Part shown: positions 55,801 to 62,858 of the stretch, piece by piece
Layout: each line of letters begins with the position of its first letter
How positions within the stretch are numbered: the stretch's first letter is position 1
Assembly (NCBI GenBank): GCA_024516035.1
Contig: CM044959.1
Coordinates: 36,235,876 to 36,299,875 of the forward strand
Direction: 5' to 3'
Length of the DNA stretch: 64,000 bases
Source of the DNA: Bactericera cockerelli
Lineage: Eukaryota > Arthropoda > Insecta > Hemiptera > Triozidae
Translations under genes and position numbers: made by a program
The notes under the pieces: model-generated
The model's input: only the letters and a program-made list of their open reading frames with translations
Databases searched by the model: none
What the model was told of the DNA's origin: nothing

Positions 55801-57032
55801 GGGAATTAATTAATTTAAAAACTCTTGGCGGTACTTCAAAATAAAGAGAGTCTTGTACCAGAGTACAACAGTATATGAAATATGATTTTTATTTATTTAA
55901 ATCAAACAGTTGTCATATAATTGCCAGGACATGCTTCTCCTTGGAAATTTTTCCTTTTATTAGTTAGAGTTTCTTATTTTATCTACTCGGAGCTTTTTGA
56001 GGTTCTCTTCAGCAAGCGAGATCGGAGTATTCATCTATCTATATTCTATTATATTAAAGTGGTGTTTTTCAACTTTATAGTTATATACACCACGGAATAT
56101 TCATAAAACAAGAAAAGCAACCTGAGCCGAGTAACTCACGGTCCAAAATCCCCTTCAATGCTTGTTGATGCAATAGGAAATCCCTGTTGAAGTATCGGAC
56201 CGCGTTGAGCAGAGTCCTCTTTTTGGACAGCTGCCCTCTCAGCCGCAGCTGACTGATGAGGGAGATGGCGGCTATCATCAGGTAATTCAGCACGGCGATC
56301 ACGTTGGACTGGATCTGCATGACCTTGAGAATCATTGATAACATTGCGCTGATCTAAAAAAATAATAGGTAAACATTATTAGATTTAAATGATTTGAAAT
56401 CAAAGTGATGGACATTGTAATAGAGTACCAATAAACTTGTTATGTAAACCTTGTAAAAAAAAAAAAAAAAAATTGATGTGTCAGTTGTACGGTTCACGAT
56501 CACGAGATTTAAGCGTTTGAGTAAAAAGTTAGCGGTCAGGCGATAGGTCTTTATCTCCAAGGACCGCTGGTTCAAAGTCCATAAATTACAATGAGACCAT
56601 AATGTGTACAGAATTTTGTTGAAATCCTTTTAATTGTTTCTGAGATTTGCGCGTTGCAAAGAATGCAAATAACTCAGAACATGACTTCCCTATTTGTTTG
56701 AGCTTCTGGTTCTTCAGTTTTTTGTGGACATTCCGGTCAGTTACAAAAAGGTGATAACTCTCTAGCAATGAATTGAAATTGGAGAGGTTGATAACTATTA
56801 ATTGTCGACTTGTTTTCATATTAATTTTTTTTTTTTTTAATTAAGATTATTTTCTATAATCTAGACTATCTAGAGATTCTCTCACCACGCTGACTCTCAC
56901 TCTTACCATGACGATGTAGAAGATGACTTTGTACGCTAAGTTGAATGACTTCTGATGTTGAGTCCAATCCTGCAGCGCGCAGATTTTCAAGATGAACAGA
57001 ACGATCTGCTCGTTACTCCGTCTAAACCTCAT
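43655..57032 (-). CDS. Insect odorant receptor (7tm_6), seven exons, terminal exon not found
   Basis: Seven exons join without phase conflict: 57032-56907, 56353-56140, 49921-49672, 48604-48353, 47754-47655, 46717-46604, 43825-43655, together 1227 nt or 409 codons. ORs are seven-helix membrane proteins of olfactory neurons with a cytoplasmic N-terminus that form ligand-gated cation channels with Orco. Family marks: hydrophobic segments in each exon, the FFAFEGKSHVKKYITEYQRH entry to the second extracellular loop, and the C-terminal LSNSLYETEWYN ... KPLTLRAADTFVFSLAIVSE block. The start ATG (57032) gives a short basic N-terminus; an in-frame extension to 57085 exists. The usual last residues (about 15, TSYSYF type) would need another exon below 43640, which I did not find. 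The penultimate intron (43826-46603) uses a GC donor. Introns hold a Ty3/gypsy element, a tRNA gene and other repeats. Confidence 0.88.
43990..44125 (+). mobile_element. SINE family E in OR intron 6
   Basis: GACTTGTAACCTGGAGGTCG, GTAGTTCAAATCCTGG (box B) and GTTGTGATATCACGAAAGTG match 38575-38690. Confidence 0.75.
44330..44600. mobile_element. pogo/Tigger-like MITE relic
   Basis: 'ATCAAGGAACCGGAAATTTTTT', CTCTTATAAAGAAGTCATTT and 'CCCTTATAGAGAAGTAAATT' are diverged copies of the interior of 13067-13215, partly duplicated. The ends are poorly preserved. Confidence 0.5.
45128..45490 (-). mobile_element. SINE family D, full-length copy
   Basis: Minus reading: head GCCTCCGTGGCGTAACGGTT, box B AGTTCGATTCCCGG, body with GAGGCTGGCGATTCCGGCCC and CAGCGAATGGAGGGTGAAA, the segment TGGATCTGGGCGTCCATATA, and a (TTA)n tail at 45130-45150. 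Other copies: 11567-11745, 32208-32520, 41400-41655, with body fragments near 14040-14160, 58566-58700, 59300-59420 and 61840-61935. Confidence 0.8.
45854..45979 (-). pseudogene. psq/HTH N-terminal fragment of a pogo-type transposase
   Basis: From ATG 45979 the frame MTRNYKMKKPPPLYTEAQM continues to AIVLDVFNGNLAVRRATAVF and then a stop. This matches the RNYKRK...Y..E.M..AI..V..G..S.R.AA pattern of pipsqueak-type helix-turn-helix domains at the start of DDE_1 transposases. Homologous text resumes after a frameshift (NPQTKVEFSKRKAQ). Confidence 0.6.
46604..46717 (-). CDS. Odorant receptor exon 6 (GC donor)
   Basis: 114 nt, acceptor CTCTCTTCAG, phase 0. It encodes MVEMEHGLMVMPKVLSIVLC and YMLVLYCYSYYGTRVMNL. 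The donor reads CTG|GCAAGT, the standard context of GC-AG introns. It keeps phase 0 and gives 14 residues between YYG and the SLYE of exon 7, the usual spacing in the family. The only GT alternatives break the frame or remove four residues. Confidence 0.82.
46755..46900. mobile_element. Foldback MITE family M, diverged
   Basis: Ends CCAGAAAGCACCTTAACTCTC and TATCTTTCAGG-like; arms CTTAACTGTCAAATTTCG and GCGAAATTTGACGGTTGACA around AAAGCACTCTGAATGC. A similar form is at 60790-60945. Confidence 0.6.
47371..47442 (+). tRNA. Initiator tRNA-Met (CAT)
   Basis: A complete 72-nt cloverleaf: acceptor AGCAGAG/CTCTGCT, D arm GCGC/GCGT, anticodon stem CTGGG/CCCAG with loop CCCATAA (anticodon CAT), T arm CGTGG/CCACG with loop ATCGAAA, discriminator A. 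The A1:U72 pair and the ATCGAAA T loop are marks of eukaryotic initiator tRNA. A TTTTT Pol III terminator follows at 47445-47449. It lies in OR intron 5, antisense to the receptor. Confidence 0.96.
47445..47449 (+). terminator. Pol III terminator of tRNA-iMet
   Basis: Five T residues start three bases after the tRNA end. Confidence 0.85.
47655..47754 (-). CDS. Odorant receptor exon 5
   Basis: 100 nt, acceptor CTTCCAG, donor GAA|GTAAGT, phase 2 in and 0 out. It encodes TLNAVYKWFMLDVIVFCAGF and SLVLAHMTE, a membrane helix region. Confidence 0.82.
47870..48235 (-). mobile_element. LINE-like 3' ends, two tandem fragments
   Basis: Two copies of AAT.ACCAGGCGAGGT.AATGCTCAA.GCATT...CACCTAACCC (47893 and 48014) with AATAAA-type signals and ATTATTATT tails in the minus reading. 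The second is preceded (minus) by a frame 48031-48232 containing DPLAWPEDEEISYGYPFPFG and ending GCRKCIEH, which I do not recognise. It follows an acceptor-like TTATTTTTCTAG and may be the C-terminus of a retroelement ORF. Confidence 0.45.
48353..48604 (-). CDS. Odorant receptor exon 4
   Basis: 252 nt, acceptor CAATGTCTTCAG, donor GAG|GTGAGG, phase 2 in and out. It carries YITEYQRHSCVYFLLFAFES, two hydrophobic runs (VVTLFVTSLYINSLILFIYFTIM lies here) and LILQYQILMMRMRALLDGK. Confidence 0.88.
48621..48781. mobile_element. Foldback MITE family M, copy 3
   Basis: Arms AATCTCCCTTTCAAGTGTCA...CTCTGATTGGTTAA and TCAGATTGCGTTATG...GATTGAAACGGAGGTT. It lies 17 bp upstream (in the transcript) of OR exon 4's acceptor, inside intron 3. 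Confidence 0.85.
49240..49380. mobile_element. Foldback MITE family M, copy 4
   Basis: Ends GGTTCCAGAAAGTTTTCAC and GAGTGTTTCTGGAAT; interior AACGCACTCTGATTGGG; the right arm is shortened. Confidence 0.8.
49561..49612. repeat. 52-bp perfect palindrome in OR intron 3
   Basis: Left half TTTATATAAAACTAGGATTC+TTTAAA, right half its exact complement, with no spacer. In the receptor transcript it begins 59 nt after the exon 3 donor. Confidence 0.95.
49672..49921 (-). CDS. Odorant receptor exon 3
   Basis: 250 nt, acceptor TTTTTTCCAG, donor AAAAA|GTATGG, phase 1 in and phase 2 out. It encodes HLQRHFRRTTLHLNNLLTVLVSCGAAAML (third membrane segment within) and the start of the extracellular loop, YPNLIPCVCHFFAFEG. 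The donor was chosen because it alone keeps the frame into exon 4. Confidence 0.82.
49940..50574. other. OR intron 2 sequence, GGAGTAGACCA repeat traces
   Basis: AACAGGGAATAGACCAGCAG and ACAAGGAGTAGACCACCA lie at 49960-50015, related to 34620-34730. Otherwise no structure is seen. Confidence 0.5.
50575..51295 (+). mobile_element. Hairpin/(GTCY)n element family 2, copy 2 (most complete)
   Basis: Start hairpin TTACTTCCGAGAAATTTC/GAAATCGGAAGTA; then TTTCTGGACGTTTCATAACG; GTCCGTCAGTCGGTCTGTCG microsatellite-like stretch; AACTACTCGACCGATTTTG; and the end AAGTATTGTGTCCATAATTGG. Collinear with 5128-5690. Confidence 0.8.
51360..51627 (-). repeat. 3' LTR of Ty3/gypsy element
   Basis: 268 bp, TG...CA ends. 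It carries an AATAAA signal on the minus strand (complement of TTTATT at about 51435) and differs from the other LTR at one position (AAGG versus AAAG). Confidence 0.93.
51628..51645 (-). other. Polypurine tract of Ty3/gypsy element
   Basis: On the minus strand TTTTTTAGGGGGAAAG ends exactly at the 3' LTR. It is the expected plus-strand primer of reverse transcription. Confidence 0.8.
51681..55574 (-). CDS. Ty3/gypsy gag-pol polyprotein, intact, 1297 aa
   Basis: The start is taken at the ATG (55574) of MAKNKVLGNLS. The frame is open 30 codons further into the LTR junction, but that part lies over the primer-binding site. Order of domains: gag; two zinc knuckles (CYCCGEPGHTKPAC and CNKCKKSGHLAKLC, near 240-270); aspartic protease (VDTGSP near 330); reverse transcriptase with the FFDD box; RNase H (SSDAS); integrase with an HHCC finger (HLGTTKMK...CKACL) and the D,D-35-E core; then a short C-terminal region. 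No stops or frameshifts interrupt it, so the copy may be competent. Gag and pol share one frame, unlike elements that need frameshifting. Confidence 0.94.
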   Translation of the reverse strand: MAKNKVLGNLSPLDIGENVNSWTEQFEIYCSLNNVSSDKKVLSFLSYLSPEAYNTLRESILPEPLVEKDYITLKNCLINTVQPTPNFLIERFKFRERKQQRGESIGDYVKILNKMSEYCQFKDKNEYLKDQFIWGIFDENIKRKLLAEGGKLDLRKCVELALAQTVEMTNQSVSQLSVNSVSSQSTSSARIHHFENRQPYQARVKCYCCGEPGHTKPACKFKSYQCNKCKKSGHLAKLCKASYKKSEEPNTKSINYIEEDDEISEDNLNLNTLFCVDSKQVNFTDPVFITLNVNNVSIKFLVDTGSPIAAMNIKLARNYFNVDMNKLEPTNIKLKVYNNQWIRPMGVLKVLVNNQLMLDLYVFQEQDSGPTLVGRDWLVKLGILNSKYDYNCLLKLNKMVDINILTENDFINKFPQVFRDKLGSHSSKEFSLVVKPNAIPKFCKPRPLPFALKEKVSQEIDNLVKHEVLVPVESSDWGTPIVPVMKADGSVRICGDYKTTLNPALIVDRHPIPRVGDLLSSISGSVFAKLDLSKAYLQLPLNENSQKLTTISTHKGLFMFKKLCFGISSAPGIFQREIERILFDQPGVMAFFDDILVSGKDKGELENRLSIVLQKLADHGLTLNKDKCKFFQESVEFLGYKVDKHGLSVPESRIIAIKNMKCPTNVTEVKSFMGLVSYYSKFIPKLASLASPLYNLLKKGQEFNWCEQQNDAFKKIKEAILSKKILSHYNSNFKLILSSDASSVGIGGMLSQLDMEGKERPIGFCSRTLSNAEKKYSAIDKEALAIIYCVKYFHQYLYGQQFILRTDHRPLISIFGENKGIPTMSAHRLQRYAIFLQGYNYKIQYIKGKDNLNADALSRLPIPCHEDNELIDSCHLNFILEDIDSIELSDIQVEIQQDQLLKYVYQAIMTGKWPNKKDVSQNLLPFYVRKNELSVENNCIMWGHRILIPSKLQKFLVKELHSTHLGTTKMKSIARSYIWWPGVDKDIEEITRNCKACLENRDSPPQAKSISWPVPKGPGERIHIDFLGPWNNMMFLVIIDSFSKFVYVKRMVNINSSTTISILREYFSQWGIPKKLVSDNGTSLCSVEMETFLKINGINHICSPPFHPASNGAAENLVRTFKNFLKKTQGNLKSIDKDIQRFMLAYNSTPHCTTQKSPGELHLGRPLRNALDRLKFFESYCDNVTDSKKKIREFSEGDSVLFRNYGNGPKWLSGRIVKKLSPVTYSLIKFNNKDITFKRHVDQIIKKYVTNDYNDESREEAITNIPSSIPNQNNEESRTSERPKRIIKTPSRYLETV
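55603..55870 (-). repeat. 5' LTR of Ty3/gypsy element
   Basis: 268 bp, TG...CA ends, followed on the minus strand by the GTGGCGACGAGGATGGG primer-binding region. Confidence 0.93.
56140..56353 (-). CDS. Odorant receptor exon 2
   Basis: 214 nt, acceptor TTTTTTAG, donor C|GTGAGT, phase 0 in and phase 1 out. It encodes the second membrane segment (AVLNYLMIAAISL) and a basic intracellular stretch ending HQQALKGILD. Confidence 0.87.
56475..56670 (-). mobile_element. Hairpin/(GTCY)n family 2 fragment
   Basis: The complement reads GCGCAAATCTCAGAAAC...GGATTTCAACAAAATT and CCTGACCGCTAACTTTTTAC, i.e. the middle part of 50760-50940. An A run at 56457-56473 lies next to it. Confidence 0.65.
56907..57032 (-). 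CDS. Odorant receptor exon 1
   Basis: 42 codons from ATG 57032: basic start MRFRRSNEQ, then LFILKICALQDW and the first membrane segment VIFYIVM. Donor ATG|GTAAGA, phase 0. An in-frame acceptor (AAATTTCAG at 57086) would add FLITDVGVAFDYSDRKSS if an upstream exon exists. Confidence 0.85.
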
Positions 57033-57085
57033 GCTTGACTTTCTGTCTGAATAGTCAAAAGCCACGCCAACATCAGTAATTAAAA

Positions 57086-57759
57086 ACCTGAAATTTACAA
57101 GTACACTTTTACATTACAAGTAAAAGTATTCAATGCCATTCTGAAGAAAACCAAGCAATATAGATTTATCACCACAAAAACCGACCTCACTAGGTGTATG
57201 GCATTTATAATCGAATCCTATGTATGGCATTTATTAAGTAAGGCGAGAGTGAATAATTGTCACACAATTGTGTAACACAGAGATAATGACTTTTACTTTC
57301 CTACTCCCAAAAAAAACTAATAATTCTGATAGCTTTTTACAATAATAACAATATCGCCTTAATCATACTGCCCGATTCAGAGCAGTTAATGTAAAGCTTC
57401 AAATAAGGGACAGTGAAACTCTCAGTGTAACTCACATGAAACCTATTTTATTACTATGTATTATTTCAACAAATGGATGAGAAATCGTGTCAATTACTGA
57501 AATGTGATGAAGTTTTGAAACTTTTAGTTTTTAACTCTTAAATACCTATCCATGTGTGTTTGGTTTTTTTTCATCTTTATAACCAATCATATAAGGGTGT
57601 GACTAAAACATCCCAGAAGACGAGTAGAATAAACTGATGTTTGAATCAATTAAAATTATGTTATCTACAGTTATATTATTTTAATTTCAAATAGGTAGGT
57701 AGGTATAGGTATAGGTAATAATAAATTGCGAATGAAGGGTAACGAAGTGAGTTCTACCT
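57086..57759. other. Upstream flank of the odorant receptor, no gene recognised
   Basis: AT-rich sequence that should contain the receptor's promoter or first intron. I cannot point to a specific core element. Confidence 0.4.
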
Positions 57760-58047
57760 TTAACACGTTCGTTACCAAGCCAATTTTTTCAAGTTTTACG
57801 TAGGGACCAGGCGGTAAAGTCGCTGTTGCATCCTGGGTACCAAAATGATTTTTTTTGCATATTTGGCATCGTATTTGTACAAGAATCGATCCTATATCTG
57901 TTCTAATACTAACAACCTACCTCAAAAATGACATATATGGATGTCCGGTCCCTCGTTAAAATTTTGATAACGGCCACATGTGTGTTTCGGTCCCAAAGAA
58001 AAACACAAAAACATCCACATATGGTCGTTCGGTAACGAACGTGTTAA
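57760..58047. mobile_element. piggyBac-type MITE, 280 bp
   Basis: TTAA target duplication at 57760-57763 and 58044-58047 with 13-bp perfect inverted ends CACGTTCGTTACC / GGTAACGAACGTG. The interior is noncoding. TTAA plus these ends is typical of piggyBac-mobilised elements. Confidence 0.88.
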
Positions 58048-58565
58048 CTCAAGCGGCAGTTTTCTCATTCTAACGTTGAATTAGGCTAAGAAATGGGTAG
58101 AAAATTATGGCTCTGATCAGTTTGATCAACTAGTTAAGTTTGTATGTATGAAGTTTTGAAGAAACATCAGAAATATCAAGTTATTTTGTATGGACGCCTG
58201 AAATTTATATAACTATGCAATGTGCAATAAAAATTAAAAATTAAACAGAATAAGAAATACGAGTGCCTATGAAATGTTCTTATGATATCTACATAAGTTT
58301 TGACATATTGAGAATATATATATGTATATTTTCTAAATTTGCCACTTTTTATCCACCTTTTAGTGGTTCTAGTTAAACGATAAATAATACGAAAAATTAT
58401 AACCAAGTTTTCTCAGAATATATAAATAATTTAAAACCCAACATCCCGGTATGTAGAGGGAGGTGCTTGGACTAACATTAGTATTCATCCAATATGGAAA
58501 ATAATTGTTTGAACCACATGTTCGAACAATCATTGTTTCAACCACATGGTTCACATGTTCATAGA
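58048..58565. other. No gene recognised
   Basis: AT-rich. Short duplicated ACCACATG(T)TCGAACAATC / ACCACATGGTTCACATG words lie at 58513-58558. Confidence 0.4.
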
Positions 58566-58790
58566 AGAACGGGGGTTTAACCCTTTATTCGCTGGAAACT
58601 CACAAACCAGCTACTCAAATTACTTTTCAAAAGCCTGATAGGGATCGGGAATAGCCAGAATCACGAGAGTTCAAACTTGAATGGTCACCCATCCAAGTCA
58701 TAACCTACCTGAACGTTGCTTAACTTCAGTGGCAGAACGAAAACTGTCGTATTCATCGTGCCATCGAAGATGGCTCGATGATATTTTAGA
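58566..58790 (-). mobile_element. SINE family D-like fragment
   Basis: ACGGGGGTTTAACCCTTTAT, TCGGGAATAGCCAGAATCAC and 'AACGTTGCTTAACTTCAGTG'. The same order of words recurs at 59300-59490 (GGGAATAGCCAGCATCACGAGG...GCTTAACTTC). Confidence 0.55.
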
Positions 58791-59299
58791 TATTTCTGAA
58801 AGCAAATCATTGATCAAGATAATTATAATCATATTGTTAACTAATTTTACCATGCCAGGGAGCAATTATGAAAAATTGTTAAAACTTTCCATCATTAAGT
58901 GTAAATTAATGACCGACTGATAACTTTCCTAAAAATTATGAAACTTCTTCACCTCACGTGAAAAGAACGGGACGTGTAATTGTAGGCTAAAGTGCCTGAT
59001 GATAAAAAAAAGAGTATAGGTTTTAATGACCATTAATACTTTTTTTCATCATTAATTATTCTGCAGAAAAATGAAAGTTATATAGGAAAATTAAAATTCA
59101 AACTTTTTTGTTGGAATTCCAGAAAGTTTTGAGTACAAAAGCTTTCCATATCATAAGATTTCATGGGAAATAATAACTCCACATGTACTCGGAGATATAT
59201 CAGAAGTATATTACATAGCTAAATTATTATCCCTGATTTGTAGTGATATATTATATACATTAAGTATGGTGGGAAAAACGAACTTTCTGATTTGCCGGC

Positions 59300-59490
59300 T
59301 ACCTACTACCTACATTAACCTTAACCAGGCTGGTTTCGGTCGGGAATAGCCAGCATCACGAGGGTTTGAATTTAAGTGGTCACATACCAAAACCTAACCT
59401 CACTGAACATTGCTTAACTTCTGAGAGATGTCTAGAACTGCTTGCTGTATTGAACTTGCCATCGACGCTACGCGCTGGCTAGCTGGGCAA
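59300..59490 (-). mobile_element. SINE family D-like fragment
   Basis: TACATTAACCTTAACCAGGC, GGGAATAGCCAGCATCACGA, 'AACCTAACCTCACTGAACAT'. Paired with 58566-58790. Confidence 0.55.
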
Positions 59491-59604
59491 TAATTTTAAC
59501 CATGGATTCAGATGAATTTTGAAAAAATATCAAAAATATTCAAGTGAATATTTCAAAATTATTTTAGATACAAGTTTATTATTTGTACAATATCTGCATA
59601 GTTA

Positions 59605-59782
59605 AAAATTCTGGTGTAAACATCACTTTCCTTATCCTATTAGGAATGGCAATGGGAACAAAAGGCAATGGTGACTACACAAAGGTAACAGTTAGCTAAA
59701 AATGTGAAAAATTGGGTTTGTCAAATTTTCGACGAATACAATACTTTCCTTATTATAGAAGGATAAGGAAAGTAAAAAACCA
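59605..59782 (-). mobile_element. Hairpin/(GTCY)n family 1, internally deleted copy
   Basis: Both ends are kept (AAATTCTGGTGTAAACATCA at the left; the TTTCGACGAATACAATACTTTCC and hairpin region at the right) but the microsatellite and the core are gone. This leaves about 178 bp of a 675-bp element. Confidence 0.8.
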
Positions 59783-59983
59783 TGTGAGTCTGATGTACGA
59801 AAAATACAATGGCAAAAATTATTGCTCTTGAAATGCATTATTATTTTAATGTACATAAGTCTGGCAAAATTTCGCATTACATTTTTTATGTATTTTTTAA
59901 AATAATAATTATTATTATTGCTTTTTGGCACAATTTTCTGAATACGTTTTCGTAAATCGCTTCCATGCCTGCTCCCTGTGTTC

Positions 59984-60152
59984 AGTAACAGTGAGAGTGC
60001 AAGCCAGATAAGAGACGTGTTGTGGATTGTTTTATCGTTCAGCTGTTAGGTGAAACATGTTGAGTGGAAGCTTAGTGGAAATGTCGATTTGTAACATTTT
60101 TAAAGGAGCAAAAGGAGCCCAGAGAATCTAAATACTTGAAGATTAGAAGACA
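59984..60152 (+). promoter_or_regulatory. Possible noncoding first exon of the 62.9-kb gene
   Basis: TTCAGTAACA at 59981 has an arthropod initiator (TCAGT, +1 at 59984), with AGACGTG, a DPE-like word, about 30 bases downstream. A consensus donor ACA|GTAAGT follows at 60152/60153, and the segment is free of the repeats seen elsewhere. It contains a 24-codon upstream ORF from 60058. Linking it to the acceptor at 62858 is inference. Confidence 0.3.
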
Positions 60153-60334
60153 GTAAGTAAAATTAACACTATTTACACTGTACAAATTGTACCTACCTAC
60201 CTATGTGTTCGTAGAAATGTAATAATAACAGCAGCTATTGGATAATATTTCAAGAGCTTCTTCAATTAATTTTGTGTAATCGGTGGTTTGATAGATAAAA
60301 TATGTTACAATACATTTTTTTTTTTCTTTAATCC

Positions 60335-60415
60335 AAACTCACAAAGTTGCTAAAAGTTATAATTACGATTTAATTATAAGCGTTTCCTATAAGCTTTTAG
60401 CGACTTTGTGAGTTT
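60335..60415. repeat. 81-bp hairpin
   Basis: AAACTCACAAAGTTGCTAAA (60335-) pairs with TTTAGCGACTTTGTGAGTTT (-60415) with one or two mismatches; the loop is about 27 nt. It could be a small MITE or a miRNA-like precursor. Sequence alone does not decide. Confidence 0.75.
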
Positions 60416-60789
60416 CCATTGAAGGGAGGGTAAACCGCCCAGACTACAGTACCATACAGACTACAATACCTACTCAACTGGACTTCTACTGGATTTTGCT
60501 GAACTTTCGTTCATATCTCTTAACCTAACTTTAACGTCTTAGGTCATTCGGACCGAGGGTGAGGGTTCCATCCCCTGGACACTCAGTGCGCGAACACAAC
60601 GGAGACCTATACCTACCTTAGACCCTGGTACCACGTAAACTAATCCAACCACGTTAATAAAAATGTAAGTGGCCACAACCGACTCCCGAAAATCATCTGT
60701 ATCAAGTTGTAGGTACCGAATTTGTGATCGAGGGTCTATGCTATAAAGTGCTCCGTTATGGGCGCCTACTTACGAATCTGAAATACTGC
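60416..60789. other. No gene recognised
   Basis: Mixed-composition spacer, with a box B-like GGGTTCCATCCCC at 60564. No coding support. Confidence 0.35.
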
Positions 60790-60945
60790 AGGACCTCATT
60801 CCAGAAAGCTCAGTCACAAGTTTCACAGATCCCCCCCATCAACCATCACATTTCTTTAAAATAAAGCACTCTCAAGGTATAATTTAATCGAAATTTGACG
60901 TTTGAAAATGAGATGTGGGGACTGTTCTAGAACGAGATCTAAGAT
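60790..60945. mobile_element. Foldback MITE family M, diverged
   Basis: CTCATTCCAGAAAGCTCAG and GGGACTGTTCTAGAACGAG are the ends; the arms have CATCACATTT / GAAATTTGACG around AAAGCACTCTCAAG, as at 46755-46900. Confidence 0.55.
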
Positions 60946-61839
60946 TTCTTTCTGACCTAAAAATGGGCCTGTTTCCTGGTTCGGGCCGCAAATACGAAAA
61001 CACAGATTCACAGGGGTTCGAATGTGAGTGGTCACCCAGCAAGTCCTAACAGCTAACCTCCGTGGAGGTGGTGGTGTCGGTGGTGGACCACATACAGAAC
61101 GTGAGTCTTGTAATCCAACTACACGGAGAATTAGTATATTTGGATCCCATCCAAAACGTGGACTTTTCCTCATTTGAGAATTGGACCACATTCTGATTGC
61201 ACCCAAACAAAAGCTATAGTTGACTTATAAATCATATTCGGGTGGTATAAATAAGATTTACCTATTTTCAGTATTATTAATTTAAAAAGTTTTCTTTAAC
61301 ATTTTATACATAAAAAATTCTCTGTTCAATTAAATATTTACAAAAACAGTCTTCATCGATTTTTTGTTGATATGTATCTCTGAAACAATGATGGAAACGT
61401 AAGGACGTTTATATTTGATATTTGACTCATGGGAAAATTATAATTATTTCCAGAGATCATATCAGAAAAGCCCCGGATGTTGTAGGTGCATGATATAGAT
61501 AGGTAGATACATTATATATGTTCTGCAATTAGCTTGAAATAAACAAAATCGCGTACATGAAAATCCAACACTCAGATTGAAAAATATGTTCAACTATTTT
61601 TCGCGTTAGAGGCTTCATAAAATAAATCATAACGTGTTTCTTCATATCGTGAATTTATAAATATTATGTTTAGTAAATAAAATTACGTAATAAATATAAT
61701 AAGCAAGGAAGAGATCTGTTCGAAAATTGGACATGAAATGTTGATATAAAAATATACCTACCTACCGTTGGACTACGAGTATGTGTTTCGGCCGTGAGAT
61801 ATCACGCATGGTTGTTCTCAACACTTCTTGTGTCTTTCT
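60946..61839. other. No gene recognised
   Basis: The minus frame at 60856-61206 lies over the MITE and has no domain. The rest is AT-rich. Confidence 0.35.
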
Positions 61840-61935
61840 GCTGGCTATTCCCGGCTCCAATCAGGCTGAGAGAGGTTACTTTGAATACCTGTGTTATTTG
61901 TACAGCGAATGGTGGGTAAAACCCCTGTCGTGACA
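61840..61935 (+). mobile_element. SINE family D-like fragment
   Basis: CTGGCTATTCCCGGCTCCAAT, 'CAGCGAATGGTGGGTAAAAC' match 14070-14155 and the family D body. Confidence 0.55.
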
Positions 61936-62340
61936 AATACAGTCTATATGATTAAGTTGAAAGATTAAACAAAACAGTTGATTAAAAGATTCAATTCCAT
62001 AAATTACCATAACATGAGTTGTTTGACCTCACTTGCTGAGAACCACTGGTCAAAAGACATTAATCTCTTCCTCCTTCCCTCTACCTCTCTCTCTCTCTCA
62101 CTCTCTGGTGCTCTCTCTTTTTTCTCAAATTGAGGCTGAGTGCCAAATGTAATACAATTGTATAATAATTAGAGAGAAAATGTACTAATAGTGCGCTTTG
62201 ATAAAATTTCCACCGTTCTCGAGACAGAAAAACATAAATTCAAATCACACTTATTCCCTTCACTGTGGGGTTTCACAAGTAGAGGGAATCTCTGTCAAGT
62301 ACAAGGTGGAACACCATTGTTTTCATGTTTTCTTTTTTTC

Positions 62341-62470
62341 TGTCCCGGTAGCTCAGTGGTCAAGGCAACGGACGGTTTCCGTTGCCTGGTAATCCAGAGG
62401 TCGCGGATTCGAAACTAAGCCGGGACATGAGAAGTTATCCTCCCATTTGGGATTTTGACCACATACGTCT
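62341..62470 (+). mobile_element. SINE family C copy 2 (tRNA-like head)
   Basis: TCCCGGTAGCTCAGTGGTCA ... GGATTCGAAACTAAGCCGGG with paired ends, then AAGTTATCCTCCCATTTGGG as at 19210. The head carries an extra self-complementary CAACGG...CCGTTG segment in the anticodon-arm position. Confidence 0.75.
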
Positions 62471-62858
62471 TCAACTTAATTGTACTAACAATGGTTCTAA
62501 TAGTCATTTTCGGGCAGAAATAAGGCAATATTATTATTATCCTTTGTGTTGAAAATAAAGCCAGAATCCTTTATTAGGTACATCAGCATTTTCAATCGTT
62601 CTAGGATGTCGTAAGTTGGCAATACTTAGCAAGGCTGGCATGAGTGCTTCCATCTTGTGACATAATTAACTTTATTGAATAGTTGAGTATGAAAATTTTG
62701 CGTGGTGGTAACATCAATCTTGTGATTAACATAAATATAATAATAATAATAAATCATTGGTTTTATTTTTCATATTTTTTTTTTTGTATACAGAGGACCC
62801 ATCCTAAGCCATTTTTATTTGGCTTCTAAGATGATTACCAATTTTCTCCCATTCACAG

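Larger units (their letters stand above)
51360..55870 (-). mobile_element. Complete young Ty3/gypsy LTR retrotransposon
   Basis: Two 268-bp LTRs (51360-51627 and 55603-55870; TGTAATAACTTTGG ... GAGTACAACA) differ at one base. The element is flanked by GTATAT at 51354-51359 and 55871-55876 (target duplication 4-6 bp). On the minus strand the 5' LTR is followed by GTGGCGACGAGGATGGGATT (primer-binding region), one gag-pol ORF, and the purine tract AGGGGGAAAG directly before the 3' LTR. No env. It lies in OR intron 2 in the same orientation as the receptor. Confidence 0.95.

Noticed and set aside
62341..62425. tRNA gene
   Set aside because: The acceptor-like ends pair, but the anticodon arm has an extra insert and the downstream 30 bases are identical to those after the similar head at 19133, so it is a SINE.
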